Assembly: GCA_002104535.1 (NCBI GenBank)
Contig: NBOG01000003.1
Coordinates: forward strand, 1 to 64,000
Reading direction: 5' to 3'
Source of the DNA: Cognaticolwellia sediminilitoris
Lineage (GTDB): Bacteria > Pseudomonadota > Gammaproteobacteria > Enterobacterales > Alteromonadaceae
DNA length: 64,000 bases
Part shown: in pieces, positions 27,093 to 36,489 of the stretch
How positions within the stretch are numbered: the first letter of the stretch is position 1
Layout: every line of letters starts with the position of its first letter
Notes under the pieces: generated by a model
What the model was told of the DNA's origin: nothing
Seen by the model: the letters and a program-made list of their open reading frames with translations, nothing else
Databases searched by the model: none
Translations under genes and position numbers: made by a program

Positions 27093-28000
27093 GTATCATT
27101 GACGTTGTTCAGCTTAGTAAGCACTATGGTGATAAGCAAGCTTTGGACAATATATCATTCCAGTTATCACAGGGCGCGCCTGTCGCGTTAGTTGGCCCGA
27201 ATGGCGCAGGTAAAACTACCTTGTTCAGTTTGTTGTGTGGTTATATTCAACCAAGTACCGGCAGTATAAAAATACTGGGAGAAAATCCTGGCAGCTCAGC
27301 TCTATTTGGTCGGTTATCTGCATTGCCCCAAGATGCGCAATTTGATCCGAGATTTTCAATTGCAACCCAGCTAAATTTTTATGCGCGTTTGCAAGGCATG
27401 AGTAATGCAGAATCGAAGAAAGATACTGAAAGAGTTTTAGATATGGTTGGGCTATCAGATGTTATTAATAGTCGGCCAAGTGAATTATCACACGGTATGC
27501 GCAAAAGGGCGACGATAGCTCAAGCGTTGCTTGGTACACCTGAAATCGTTATGTTAGATGAAGCGACAGCAGGTCTAGATCCTGTTAACGCGCGCGAAAT
27601 ACGCAACATAGTTTCAGAGCATGCTCACAACACTAATTTTATTTTAAGTTCCCACGACCTAAGTGAACTAGAACGTCTATGTGAACAAGTATTATATTTA
27701 GACAATGGTCAGCTCAAACAACATCAGGCACTAAATAATGACGAACATACTCGTTATTTAACCCTGAGAATGCAAAAAAATCATGATGAGTTCAGCACAA
27801 AGTTATTACAAATACCCAGTATTAGTGATGTACAGTTAACACAAGATAAAGAGTATTTGATAACAATTGATCAAGTTGAAACAATGGATAACATGCAATT
27901 CGAAAGTACTGAAATGCAGTTATTAAAAATGTTAGCTGAAAATAATTGGCATTATGCACAAATAATTAACGGTAAAACTTTAGAAAATCGCTTGTTTTAA
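27089..28000 (+). CDS. ABC transporter ATP-binding protein
   Basis: A 303-residue ATPase. Walker A is GPNGAGKTT (about residues 36-44), the signature is LSHGMRKRA (about 130), Walker B is IVMLDEATAGLDP (about 152) and the switch His is in SSHDLSELE. The C-terminal 80 residues beyond the ATPase core are family-specific. The order permease-ATPase with ATGA overlap indicates one exporter. CcmA/NosF-type relatives export drugs, lipids or peptides; nothing here fixes the cargo. Confidence 0.92.
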   Translation: MSIIDVVQLSKHYGDKQALDNISFQLSQGAPVALVGPNGAGKTTLFSLLCGYIQPSTGSIKILGENPGSSALFGRLSALPQDAQFDPRFSIATQLNFYARLQGMSNAESKKDTERVLDMVGLSDVINSRPSELSHGMRKRATIAQALLGTPEIVMLDEATAGLDPVNAREIRNIVSEHAHNTNFILSSHDLSELERLCEQVLYLDNGQLKQHQALNNDEHTRYLTLRMQKNHDEFSTKLLQIPSISDVQLTQDKEYLITIDQVETMDNMQFESTEMQLLKMLAENNWHYAQIINGKTLENRLF

Positions 28001-28069
28001 TTGTCGTAGCTTCAATTTAAACACGCTTAATTAGTTTATAGCTAAATGCGTTAAAGTTTGAACGGTTGA

Positions 28070-30694
28070 TTACTTGTCAGCTGGAATAAATTCACCTTCT
28101 AAACTCGCAGGTATTTGACCGTTAGTTAATTCTTGTAGCCAAATAAGGTAATGTTCAAACGACATAGGTTTAGCGTAGTAAAAGCCTTGTCCAATATCAC
28201 AACCAAAACTTCGAAGTGTATCTTCATCTAAGCTGCTATTTATGCCTTCGGCAACCACTTCTAAGCCAAGGCCTTTCGCCATTTTTACGGCGGCTTCAGC
28301 TATTACTTTTCGCTTATTGTCACTACAAACGTTTTCGACAAATTCTCGATCTATTTTCAACTCTTGGAAGGGCAGTTGGTTAATTTGCGAAATAGATGAA
28401 TAGCCAGTTCCGAAGTCATCAATACTAATGGTAATACCAAGCTCAATAAGTTTTTCAATGGTTTGTATAGCGATATTATTTTGAGCAAAGGAAATAGACT
28501 CTGTAAGCTCAAATATAATTTTTTCTGCCTTGATATCGTTACGATTAATGATTTCTTCAACATCATTAATAAAGCGACTTTGGATAAGATCTTTACCACT
28601 GATATTGATTGATATCATATGACTAAGCCCAGACTCTTCGGCAATAGAGGCTTGTTGCTTTAAAGCGGTTTCTATTATCCAAAGTGTTAATGAAGGCATT
28701 AAGCCAAAGTCTTCTGCAACTCCAATAAATATATCAGGTGGAACAGCGCCTAATACAGGGTGCTGCCACCTGATTAAACATTCACTGCTACATACTTTAT
28801 TGGTTTTGAGATCAATTTGTGGTTGATGAAATAGTTCAAAGCCTTTGTTCGATATCGCTTGTTCTAAATCTATGGCTAATTGGATCTTACTTGGACCATT
28901 TTCGTTATCTGATCGAGAAAAGTAGGCCCACTTTTGTTGAATTGATTCTGCTTTGTTTGCTGCAATTGAGGCATTGCTCAGTAATTCAGCACTGGAGTTT
29001 CCATGATCTGGGAAATGTGCCAAGCCAATATAAGCTGATAAAGGTAATTTAAGCTCTTTTATATAAAAAGCTTCATTGGCCGCTTGCTGGATAGATTTAA
29101 TAAGTAAGGGAATTTCTTGTTCGTTGCGGGTGTTATCAATAACGATGGCCAGGCTACTATTTTCTAAGTAACAAAGCTTTTCAAATTGGTCGGTGATTTC
29201 AAGCACAGCATCATTAAATCTAAACAAAGACGATAATTTTTGATTTAAATGCTGAAAGAATTGTATACGTGTTTGTTCATCAATATATAACTCTATTCTT
29301 TGAAATTGTTCTGGTTTGATCACAATGACGGTGAAGTCTTGGTTTTCTTCTTCTAAAAGCAGGCTTACCTTGTGATCTAAATTAGTTTGTCTCGGTAAAT
29401 GGTTACTTTGATGATAAGCAATCATCGTCAACTTTTCTTGCTCATTTCGTCGTATGCGATCAGCTAATGCAAATGCCATAAATGTGACTTCAATCATGAC
29501 TGCAAATAGGAAGGCATTGCTAGTTAAAAAACTATATTCTAGATGATTAAGTAAAACCATGGGTTGTATAACGGCGCCAATTAAAAATGGAATCCATGAT
29601 AAAAAATAGAAGCGAGCCCACGAAAAATCTCTTTTTAAGCGATTGAAAATAAGAAATAAAGCAATAAGATAAAAAAGTGGCTGTGATGAGAAATATAGTT
29701 TTGTTTGTACTAATTCATCCAGTGAGAGTGAATAAAGGCTAACTAAAAATAAAACTAAAGAGAATATAATTGTATATTTATACGCCCAATGATTAAGCTT
29801 GTCATAGCGTAAATAAAATAGAGTGAATAGGAGAAGAAATATACTACATAAAAAGTGCAAGAATATTAAATGTTGGTTGAGGTATAACATCACATTATTT
29901 GTGAATAAAAAGTAGCCATACCCTTTTAATGACGAAATCAAAACGAACGTTGTTAATAAATAACCAATATAAAATAGATATACTTTATCCCTTCCTGCAA
30001 AGTATAAGACAAAATTGTATATGGCTATGATCATTAATATTCCAATGAATGCGCCATATATTAACTGAGATAGTAATATCCTTTTTTCAAACTTTTCAGG
30101 GGTAAATAGCAAAATAGGAATGTTAGGCGGACCTGAATTTTTCACCTGGATTAAATATTCACTAAAGCCGAACTTATTCAATTGAATGTTGGTATAAGGG
30201 TGTAATTTTTTATTTAAATCTACTGTGCTAGCCAGTTTTTGATAAATCTTCTTTGGCGCACTCAGGGGATTAAGTTCGTAGACAACAAAAGTATCTAACA
30301 TGGCATGCTCAGCCATTAAAATTAATTGCTCATCTCCAGTAACATTGTTGGTTTGGAAAACAGAATTGATTGTGTTTACTTCATCTATATCGAGTGATTT
30401 AACAATAGGGTAATGCAGGGATAGTTTAATCCAATAACTTTGTTTTTCTAAGGCAAAGGGAATTTTATTTAAGTCACTCTCCATAAAATTAACTAAATTT
30501 AAGACAGTGTTAATATCAATACTATTAGTTTTATCAATATAATAACTGCTATTAATGGTGAACGGACTATTGTGCTCATTTATATTGTTTTTATCGATAT
30601 CATCAACAAGAAAGGCAAAACTAATCACTATTGTTGTCAATAGAATTGTAATGATGGCTGTCGAAAGCGCTTTGGTGAATTGCGATAAATTCAA
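28070..30694 (-). CDS. 7TMR-DISM sensor with degenerate GGDEF and EAL domain
   Basis: An 874-residue protein with an N-terminal periplasmic sensor (about 30-195), seven membrane helices (about 205-405, 7TMR-DISM type), a degenerate GGDEF-like domain (about 430-600) and a C-terminal EAL domain (about 615-865). The GGDEF position reads LENSSL, so diguanylate cyclase activity is unlikely. The EAL motif is ECLIRW instead of EALIRW, but the catalytic Glu, NISG, FELTES, DDFGTGYSS, LKIDREF, VAEG and GQGFYYAKP remain. Phosphodiesterase activity against cyclic di-GMP is therefore plausible. The start is TTG at 30694, with GAG a short way upstream. No partner gene adjoins. Confidence 0.9.
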   Translation of the reverse strand: MNLSQFTKALSTAIITILLTTIVISFAFLVDDIDKNNINEHNSPFTINSSYYIDKTNSIDINTVLNLVNFMESDLNKIPFALEKQSYWIKLSLHYPIVKSLDIDEVNTINSVFQTNNVTGDEQLILMAEHAMLDTFVVYELNPLSAPKKIYQKLASTVDLNKKLHPYTNIQLNKFGFSEYLIQVKNSGPPNIPILLFTPEKFEKRILLSQLIYGAFIGILMIIAIYNFVLYFAGRDKVYLFYIGYLLTTFVLISSLKGYGYFLFTNNVMLYLNQHLIFLHFLCSIFLLLFTLFYLRYDKLNHWAYKYTIIFSLVLFLVSLYSLSLDELVQTKLYFSSQPLFYLIALFLIFNRLKRDFSWARFYFLSWIPFLIGAVIQPMVLLNHLEYSFLTSNAFLFAVMIEVTFMAFALADRIRRNEQEKLTMIAYHQSNHLPRQTNLDHKVSLLLEEENQDFTVIVIKPEQFQRIELYIDEQTRIQFFQHLNQKLSSLFRFNDAVLEITDQFEKLCYLENSSLAIVIDNTRNEQEIPLLIKSIQQAANEAFYIKELKLPLSAYIGLAHFPDHGNSSAELLSNASIAANKAESIQQKWAYFSRSDNENGPSKIQLAIDLEQAISNKGFELFHQPQIDLKTNKVCSSECLIRWQHPVLGAVPPDIFIGVAEDFGLMPSLTLWIIETALKQQASIAEESGLSHMISINISGKDLIQSRFINDVEEIINRNDIKAEKIIFELTESISFAQNNIAIQTIEKLIELGITISIDDFGTGYSSISQINQLPFQELKIDREFVENVCSDNKRKVIAEAAVKMAKGLGLEVVAEGINSSLDEDTLRSFGCDIGQGFYYAKPMSFEHYLIWLQELTNGQIPASLEGEFIPADK

Positions 30695-31113
30695 AGATAA
30701 TTTCTCATATTAGTTAATAAAATAGTAATACCCGATTTAACGATTGTTTAATTTATAACAATTTATAAGATAAAATATAGGCAGTTAAATCACTCTAACC
30801 TATCAATATTATATGTATTTTATAAGGTAGCAGAAATATCACAAGTTAGTTTTGCTTTTAGTTGGAAATGAAATGTGGGAGAGAAAGCAAAATCAACACA
30901 GAATACATACTAAAAACTCCAAGTGTATTAAGTTTACTAATTGATTATATTGTTATTATTTTAATGCTGTCATCCATTGATATACTAAGTATTGTTGTAT
31001 AAAATCATTATGGTGCAGGGGTTTATACCTAGTTAACCTTGGTGGTATCCCCGATAGTATTGCACAAAAATACAGCGCAGACTCAAAGCTAGATAATAGC
31101 CTTGAGGTGCAAA
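30695..31113. other. Divergent intergenic region upstream of the subtilase
   Basis: AT-rich, without a gene. A partly paired GC-rich segment is visible at 31018-31060 (GGGGTTTATACC and GGTATCCCC), which could form a leader hairpin upstream of the protease gene. Nothing else is supported. Confidence 0.5.
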
Positions 31114-34100
31114 ATGAATAAAACAACTATAACTAATTGCGTATTAAGCACAGCGATCGCTGTCGCGCTCTCATCAACATCTGCAGTAGCTAACAATAAC
31201 TGGATGTGGGATCAAGATGCTAACCGCATTGATGATCGTATAGAAGCAGTTAATAACTTCGGACTCGAACAAGCATTCCAAAATAATGATTTAGTCAATG
31301 GCCGTTTACGTTTTGCAGTATTTAGTGGCGATATCACAGAATTTGGTGTTTATGTTGGATTTGAGAATATTCCAACTGAAGCTGAACTTGAGCAACTACG
31401 ACAATCAGGCGTTAACGTTGAAGGCATGAAAGCCTATCAAACTATTCCTTACGTCAGAATGACTTTGAATTACCAAGACATTCAAACTGTTGCTCAAATA
31501 CCTGGCGTGACTCGAGTCGAGTCAATTCCAATGATGTATGCAAAAAATAATAATGCTAATAAAACATCTGGCGCAGTAGCAAGTGGCTATAAGCGTTTTC
31601 CTACCGTTCATGAGAACTTAGGCATTACCGGTCGTGATGTTGTCGTAGGTATTTTAGATACAGGTGTAAACGATGCTCCAGATATGATCACTGGTTTCCC
31701 AGGACATGAGTCTTTTGCGGATAAGTTTATCGCAGGTGGTGACTTCTATTCAGGTCAGGCTTTATTAAATACAGCTACAGATACAAGCATTAACCCGATT
31801 GATCGCGGCGAAAACGCTTCATCTAACCATGGCACTCACGTTGCAGGTACTACTTTAGGTACTGGCGGCGGCTCTGGTGTGTTTGGCGGTGTAGCGCCAG
31901 GTGCAAAATTAGTTGATGGCAAAGTACTATCAGATGGCGGTTTAGGTTTTGGCTCTGCAGATGGTGTGGAATGGGCTATTGTCAATAAAGATGAATATGG
32001 TATCAAGGTATTAAATTTAAGCCTAGGTGGCTTAGATAATTCAGATGGTAGTGATGCTGGTTCTCAAACAATTAATGCTGCATTCGATGCTGGTATTATT
32101 TCTGTTATAGCCGCGGGTAACGACGGTGAAACAAACTATATTTCATCACCTGCTTCAGCTGATAAAGCCATCACGGTGGGCGCTATCGCAGATTACAATA
32201 CAATTGATAGAAGCGATGACACCATTGCTGACTTCTCTAATGAAGGCCCACGTATTGACGACGGTGATACTGATAATATTGATGAAATGAAACCAGAGAT
32301 CGGCGCGCCAGGATCTGGGTTAATTTCTGCTGATGGTACATTGACGAGTGATGGTCGCCAATACAAGTCTCTCAGTGGGACTTCAATGGCTACTCCACAT
32401 GTTGCTGGTGTGATCGCCTTAATGCTTGAAGCTAACCCGAATTTAACTCCTTCAGATATCGATGCTGTTATTCGACATACTGCTGAACATCGCTATGACT
32501 GGGGTAAAGTGGACGCTGCACAAAGACCCTTTAGCAATATAGATCCAAACTATCATCCATCAGGTGGTTGGGGCCAAGTTGACGCATATGCTGCAGTAAA
32601 AGAAGCCCTGTATATGGCAGGTGCTCCTAATGCACAAACTCAGGTTGTACATATTCTAGCGACACCTGATGAAGTTAATCAAAGCATTGAAGTTTCTTGG
32701 AAGAGTCAGCGCGAAACGAACTTGATTGGATACGATGTTTATCGTGCAACAGATATTGGCGGTGCGCCAGGTGTTTATGAAAAAATCACAGCTAGCACAA
32801 TTGTAGGAACTGGAACGGCAGAAATTGCCAAGGTCAACAACCGTAACCATTATTCTATTACGGATACTAACCTCACAGTAGGCGAAACATATTGGTATCG
32901 TATTGATCATAGTTCAAGCGATGGTTATGTAGTTGAAGAACCGGCTTATCCTGTTTCTTTAGGTACTCCAAGAGCAATTGCCTACCTTGAGTATTCAATT
33001 ACTCATGATGATATTAGTAATGATCTACTGATATTACTTGGTAGTGGTGCTGAACCTGGCTATGCAAAGTTCATTATTGATGGTGCATCACCACAAGAAG
33101 CTGTTGCTATCACAACAGAAGAAGGTAATGCCACAACTGGAACACAGCGTCACGACTTTAGAATTCCCTTAACCAGTCTTGATGGTGTTGCTGGTTTATT
33201 ACCACCATCAAAAAGTAACCCTTGGTGGTTAACCGTTAAAGAAGGCGGTTTTGTAAATCGTAATGGTCGTTTGAATGATTTACGTATTGTCATGCTAGAC
33301 GAAGATGGCGCAGAAACAGCGGTTTATCAAACAGCTGATACTACACCATTGCAAACGGTTGAAGGACAAACTTCAACACTATGGTTACCAGATGATCCAA
33401 GTATTGTCGAACCAGGTGACTCACCAACACTTATTGAGTTATCGCCAAGCATTGGCAAGCAAAATGAGGTCATCACTTTAGATATTTACGGTGCTGAATT
33501 ACTGCCAGGCTCTACTGTTGAAGTTTCAGGTATGGGTGTTGTCGCCAGTAATGTTACCTACGTTAGTGGTTCTCGCTTATCTGCGCAGTTTGCAATTGCA
33601 AGTGATGCAGACATGGGGGCTCGTCATGTCACAGTGACAAATCCAGATGGCCAAACTTATACGCTAAATAATGCTTTTACAGTTTATGACCCTGCAGGTA
33701 ATGGCGGCGGCGATAATGGTGGTGGTGACAATGAAGTTGAAGTTGAAGTTACTCGTATCGATGATGCAGATCCCGCTATAGAGTATCAACCGAACTGGCA
33801 TCGTAAAAACTCAGAAGAAGCATCAAGTGCTGGTTATCATAGAGGTAATGGCAAGAAAAATGGTGAATCACGCGTTAAGTTAAACTTCACAGGATCACAA
33901 ATTAGCTTAATTTATGGTACTGCTGATAAAGGTGGCGTTGCTGAAATTTACCTTGATGGTGTTAAACAGGATGACTTGAGCTTTTTTAATAAAGACGCAA
34001 AGCAAAACCAACCTGATTTTGACAACCAAATAAGTTTCGGAGAGCTTACTGAAGGGGACCATACTTTTGAATTAGTTATGTTTGACGGTTTTGGTTACAT

Positions 34101-34467
34101 CGATGGCTTTGAAGTGGTGAGTGAAAAAGAAACGGCTGCAACAGATAGTAGTAGTGTTGAATACCGTTCACAAACCAGTGATTATAATCCAGAAGGGCAA
34201 ATGTCAGCGATGACTATTCCCGTTGCGGTAGGTGAAAATGTCACGCATATCTCAATTGAAGTGGAAGCGTTAGCAATGGCGACAGCTATTCAATTGATTG
34301 ATGCTCAGGGTATTGTTGTTGCTGAATCTGTAACGGATGTGCTTACCGGTAATACATTACTCGATACGCCAGTATCACAAGGTAACTACCAATTTATTAT
34401 CGCTAATCCAGCAGCGCTGTTAAATAATATAGACATCAGTATTGCGAGAACTTATAAAGTGAAATAA
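31114..34467 (+). CDS. Secreted S8-family subtilisin-like serine protease
   Basis: A 1117-residue preproprotein. The signal peptide is about 1-26 (MNKTTITNCVLSTAIAVALSSTSAVA). A propeptide-like region (about 55-150) precedes the S8 catalytic domain (about 170-480). The triad is D182 (GILDTGV), H239 (NHGTHVAG) and S424 (GTSMATPHVAG), with the oxyanion Asn in AAGNDGE. Downstream come an Fn3-like module (about 515-610), an IPT/TIG module (about 765-860, SPTLIELSPSIGKQ), a Gly-rich linker (GNGGGDNGGGDN) and a jelly-roll-like domain (LNFTGSQISLIYG and VAEIYLDGV). GAGG at 31104-31107 supports ATG 31114. It is most likely an extracellular, nutrient-acquiring protease. Confidence 0.93.
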   Translation: MNKTTITNCVLSTAIAVALSSTSAVANNNWMWDQDANRIDDRIEAVNNFGLEQAFQNNDLVNGRLRFAVFSGDITEFGVYVGFENIPTEAELEQLRQSGVNVEGMKAYQTIPYVRMTLNYQDIQTVAQIPGVTRVESIPMMYAKNNNANKTSGAVASGYKRFPTVHENLGITGRDVVVGILDTGVNDAPDMITGFPGHESFADKFIAGGDFYSGQALLNTATDTSINPIDRGENASSNHGTHVAGTTLGTGGGSGVFGGVAPGAKLVDGKVLSDGGLGFGSADGVEWAIVNKDEYGIKVLNLSLGGLDNSDGSDAGSQTINAAFDAGIISVIAAGNDGETNYISSPASADKAITVGAIADYNTIDRSDDTIADFSNEGPRIDDGDTDNIDEMKPEIGAPGSGLISADGTLTSDGRQYKSLSGTSMATPHVAGVIALMLEANPNLTPSDIDAVIRHTAEHRYDWGKVDAAQRPFSNIDPNYHPSGGWGQVDAYAAVKEALYMAGAPNAQTQVVHILATPDEVNQSIEVSWKSQRETNLIGYDVYRATDIGGAPGVYEKITASTIVGTGTAEIAKVNNRNHYSITDTNLTVGETYWYRIDHSSSDGYVVEEPAYPVSLGTPRAIAYLEYSITHDDISNDLLILLGSGAEPGYAKFIIDGASPQEAVAITTEEGNATTGTQRHDFRIPLTSLDGVAGLLPPSKSNPWWLTVKEGGFVNRNGRLNDLRIVMLDEDGAETAVYQTADTTPLQTVEGQTSTLWLPDDPSIVEPGDSPTLIELSPSIGKQNEVITLDIYGAELLPGSTVEVSGMGVVASNVTYVSGSRLSAQFAIASDADMGARHVTVTNPDGQTYTLNNAFTVYDPAGNGGGDNGGGDNEVEVEVTRIDDADPAIEYQPNWHRKNSEEASSAGYHRGNGKKNGESRVKLNFTGSQISLIYGTADKGGVAEIYLDGVKQDDLSFFNKDAKQNQPDFDNQISFGELTEGDHTFELVMFDGFGYIDGFEVVSEKETAATDSSSVEYRSQTSDYNPEGQMSAMTIPVAVGENVTHISIEVEALAMATAIQLIDAQGIVVAESVTDVLTGNTLLDTPVSQGNYQFIIANPAALLNNIDISIARTYKVK

Positions 34468-34787
34468 CTCGCTGTTAAGTAAAGTAGTTGTAAAAACCGG
34501 ACATTAGTCCGGTTTTTTTTCGACTAAAATAGTAAAGCTGCACAATAGTAATACACACGTAAAAAGTACAATATTAATGTTTTAAAAATAAATTCTGGAG
34601 CGTGTGTTGGATAAAATTCAAACGAAAGTAAATTAAACAGTTTAATTCTGCCATTTTATTTGTAATTATATAGTCACTGAACTACACGGAATATTTCCCC
34701 CAAGTAGTAATAGGTAAGCTGTATATATCTTGAAAGTAAGGGGATGTTTTATCGTTTTTAGTCTACTTTTGAGCAAGGAATGGTTAA
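34468..34787. other. Intergenic region before the phosphatase gene
   Basis: Holds the protease terminator at its left end, then about 270 bp of AT-rich DNA in which no gene or clear operator is seen. Confidence 0.6.
34492..34520 (+). terminator. Intrinsic terminator of the subtilase gene
   Basis: AAAAACCGGAC (34492-34502) pairs with GTCCGGTTTTT (34507-34517) around ATTA, and the T-run continues to 34520. Confidence 0.93.
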
Positions 34788-35270
34788 GTGATTGATAATA
34801 AAAATTTAAAAGATGTAAAGTCTATACTCTTTGTCTGTATGGGTAATATATGCCGTTCACCAAGTGCAGAAGCAGTTTTTCGTCAGAAAGCACAATCACT
34901 TTCACTGATCATTGATTCTGCCGGAATCGTTGGTTCACATGCCCGCGAAAAACCAGACCATCGAGCACAAAAAGCAGGGATTGCACGTGGTTATTCTTTT
35001 GATAATATCAAAGCTAGAAAGGTTACACCGCAGGATTTTGAAAAGTTTGACATGATATTAGCAATGGATAATCAAAACGTAAAAGATCTATTGAAAGTGG
35101 CACCTGCTGGTCTCGAAGACAAAATTCAGTTATTTTTAGAATATGCTGAAAACTTTGAAGATCAAGAAGTTCCAGACCCTTATTATGGTGGGGCAAAAGG
35201 ATTTCAATATGTTTTAGATTTAGTCGAAGATGCAAGTGATGGCTTAATCAAACAATTAAAAAATAGGTAA
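34788..35270 (+). CDS. Low-molecular-weight protein-tyrosine phosphatase
   Basis: A 160-residue cytoplasmic phosphatase. The P-loop CX5R is VCMGNICRSPSAEA, with nucleophile C17 and R23. The general-acid Asp is in VPDPYYGG near residue 128, as in the family. The start is GTG at 34788, with AAGGA 8 bp upstream. Relatives act on tyrosine kinases of exopolysaccharide systems or on small-molecule esters, but no capsule genes adjoin here. It stands alone at the left edge of the copper island and is probably unrelated to it. Confidence 0.95.
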   Translation: MIDNKNLKDVKSILFVCMGNICRSPSAEAVFRQKAQSLSLIIDSAGIVGSHAREKPDHRAQKAGIARGYSFDNIKARKVTPQDFEKFDMILAMDNQNVKDLLKVAPAGLEDKIQLFLEYAENFEDQEVPDPYYGGAKGFQYVLDLVEDASDGLIKQLKNR

Positions 35271-35357
35271 GCGAACGGCCATTTTCAATTGTAGAATGTG
35301 GTTTTCATATATATAGTAACGTTCAGCTCTTTATATCATTGAATATAAATAAAACTT

Positions 35358-35373
35358 ATGCGATTATTCGCAT
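35358..35373 (+). promoter_or_regulatory. Palindrome upstream of the Cus island
   Basis: ATGCGA (35358-35363) and TCGCAT (35368-35373) form a perfect inverted repeat around TTAT, 27 bp before the first gene of the copper island. Its position is right for an operator, but it does not match the known CusR or CueR consensus, and the cognate factor is unknown. Confidence 0.35.
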
Positions 35374-35399
35374 TCTGAATTAAATTTTGTTGGTAACTT

Positions 35400-35789
35400 G
35401 TGACTTTTAATCTCCCTAAAACATTTATGGTATTGATGGTATGTTTGACCTTTGTTGGTCAGGTAATGGCATCTACTATGATGTCCTATCATATGATGGG
35501 GATGACAGGGATGATAGGTCAAGAGCAACCTGAAAATATGATGATGATGGATCACAGTCATCATCAAATGATGACTGATGATAGTGCAGTAGCAGATAGC
35601 TCTAGTGAAGAATGTTGCACGAAAACATGTAATTGTTTTGCTGGCGGTTGTTCAACAGTTGCCGCTTTCATGAAAAATTCAGCCAATAGCCCAATCGTTG
35701 CGCTAACCACTAAAATAGTAACTTCAAATCAGTTGGTGCTTCGCCAACAGCCTACATCCCTATATCGTCCACCAATATTAAGCTCATAA
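35400..35789 (+). CDS. Exported Met/His/Cys-rich protein, probable metal binding
   Basis: A 129-residue protein with a hydrophobic leader (FMVLMVCLTFVGQVMAS). A Met/His-rich stretch follows (MMSYHMMGMTGM, MMMMDHSHHQMM), and then a Cys cluster (CCTKTCNCFAGGC). These are soft-metal ligands suited to Cu(I)/Ag(I) in the periplasm. It resembles CopL/DUF2946-type leader proteins in layout but is not securely assignable. The start is GTG at 35400; ATG at 35427 is a good alternative, because it begins just before the leader core. It heads the cus-like gene cluster. Confidence 0.65.
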   Translation: MTFNLPKTFMVLMVCLTFVGQVMASTMMSYHMMGMTGMIGQEQPENMMMMDHSHHQMMTDDSAVADSSSEECCTKTCNCFAGGCSTVAAFMKNSANSPIVALTTKIVTSNQLVLRQQPTSLYRPPILSS

Positions 35790-35952
35790 CAGCATAATTG
35801 TGCCCGAAATTTGGCATGTTTATCGAATAATACGCTGTTCTAGGTTATCTCTTGTTTTATCTTAGTAGATTTTAGATTACGACAAATTTAAAAATAACCT
35901 CATTCACAAACTTTTTAATTTAATTTTATAAAATTCCTTTATTGGCGGACAT

Positions 35953-36489
35953 ATGTACCTAAATAAATCTATCGTAACGGCGATCAGTATCTTTTTCGCT
36001 GTTAACATGCTTTCGGCTTGTTCTGAGCAAGTAAGTTTGCCTGAAGCCTCGATTGAAACCTCTAGTGAAACAAAAAGTGAGTCGCAAGCCGTGATTCTCG
36101 AAGTATATAAAAGCCCAACCTGTGGTTGTTGTGAAAAGTGGATCAATCATATCGACTCACATGGTTTTTCCTCAAAAGTCCATAGCGATAATGACTTTGC
36201 TGATATTAAACTGGAAAAAGGCATAGCCTCACAATATCGCTCTTGTCATACCGCTGTTTCACAAGAAGGTTATGTGTTTGAAGGCCATGTACCCGCTAAG
36301 TTTATCCATCAATTTCTTGGTCAAAACCATGCAGATAATGTCATTGGATTATCAGTCCCAGCAATGCCTTTAGGTACACCGGGTATGGAAATGGGTGATA
36401 AATTCCAACCGTATAGAGTTTTATTGTTAAAGACTGACGGTAGTTATGAGATTTATGCCAAGGTTCATCGCTATGAGGAGCAATTTTAA
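35953..36489 (+). CDS. DUF411 (CopG-like) metal-binding lipoprotein
   Basis: A 178-residue protein with lipobox LSAC at about 19-22, predicting a periplasmic lipoprotein. The DUF411 core begins VYKSPTCGCCEKWINH (a CxCC metal site), continues YRSCHTA and ends with the conserved GLSVPAMPLGTPGMEMG. Purified relatives named CopG bind copper and are encoded with Cus/Cop systems. The stop overlaps the start of the TolC-family gene by 1 bp (TAATG), so they are co-expressed. A role in periplasmic copper handling is likely. Confidence 0.9.
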   Translation: MYLNKSIVTAISIFFAVNMLSACSEQVSLPEASIETSSETKSESQAVILEVYKSPTCGCCEKWINHIDSHGFSSKVHSDNDFADIKLEKGIASQYRSCHTAVSQEGYVFEGHVPAKFIHQFLGQNHADNVIGLSVPAMPLGTPGMEMGDKFQPYRVLLLKTDGSYEIYAKVHRYEEQF

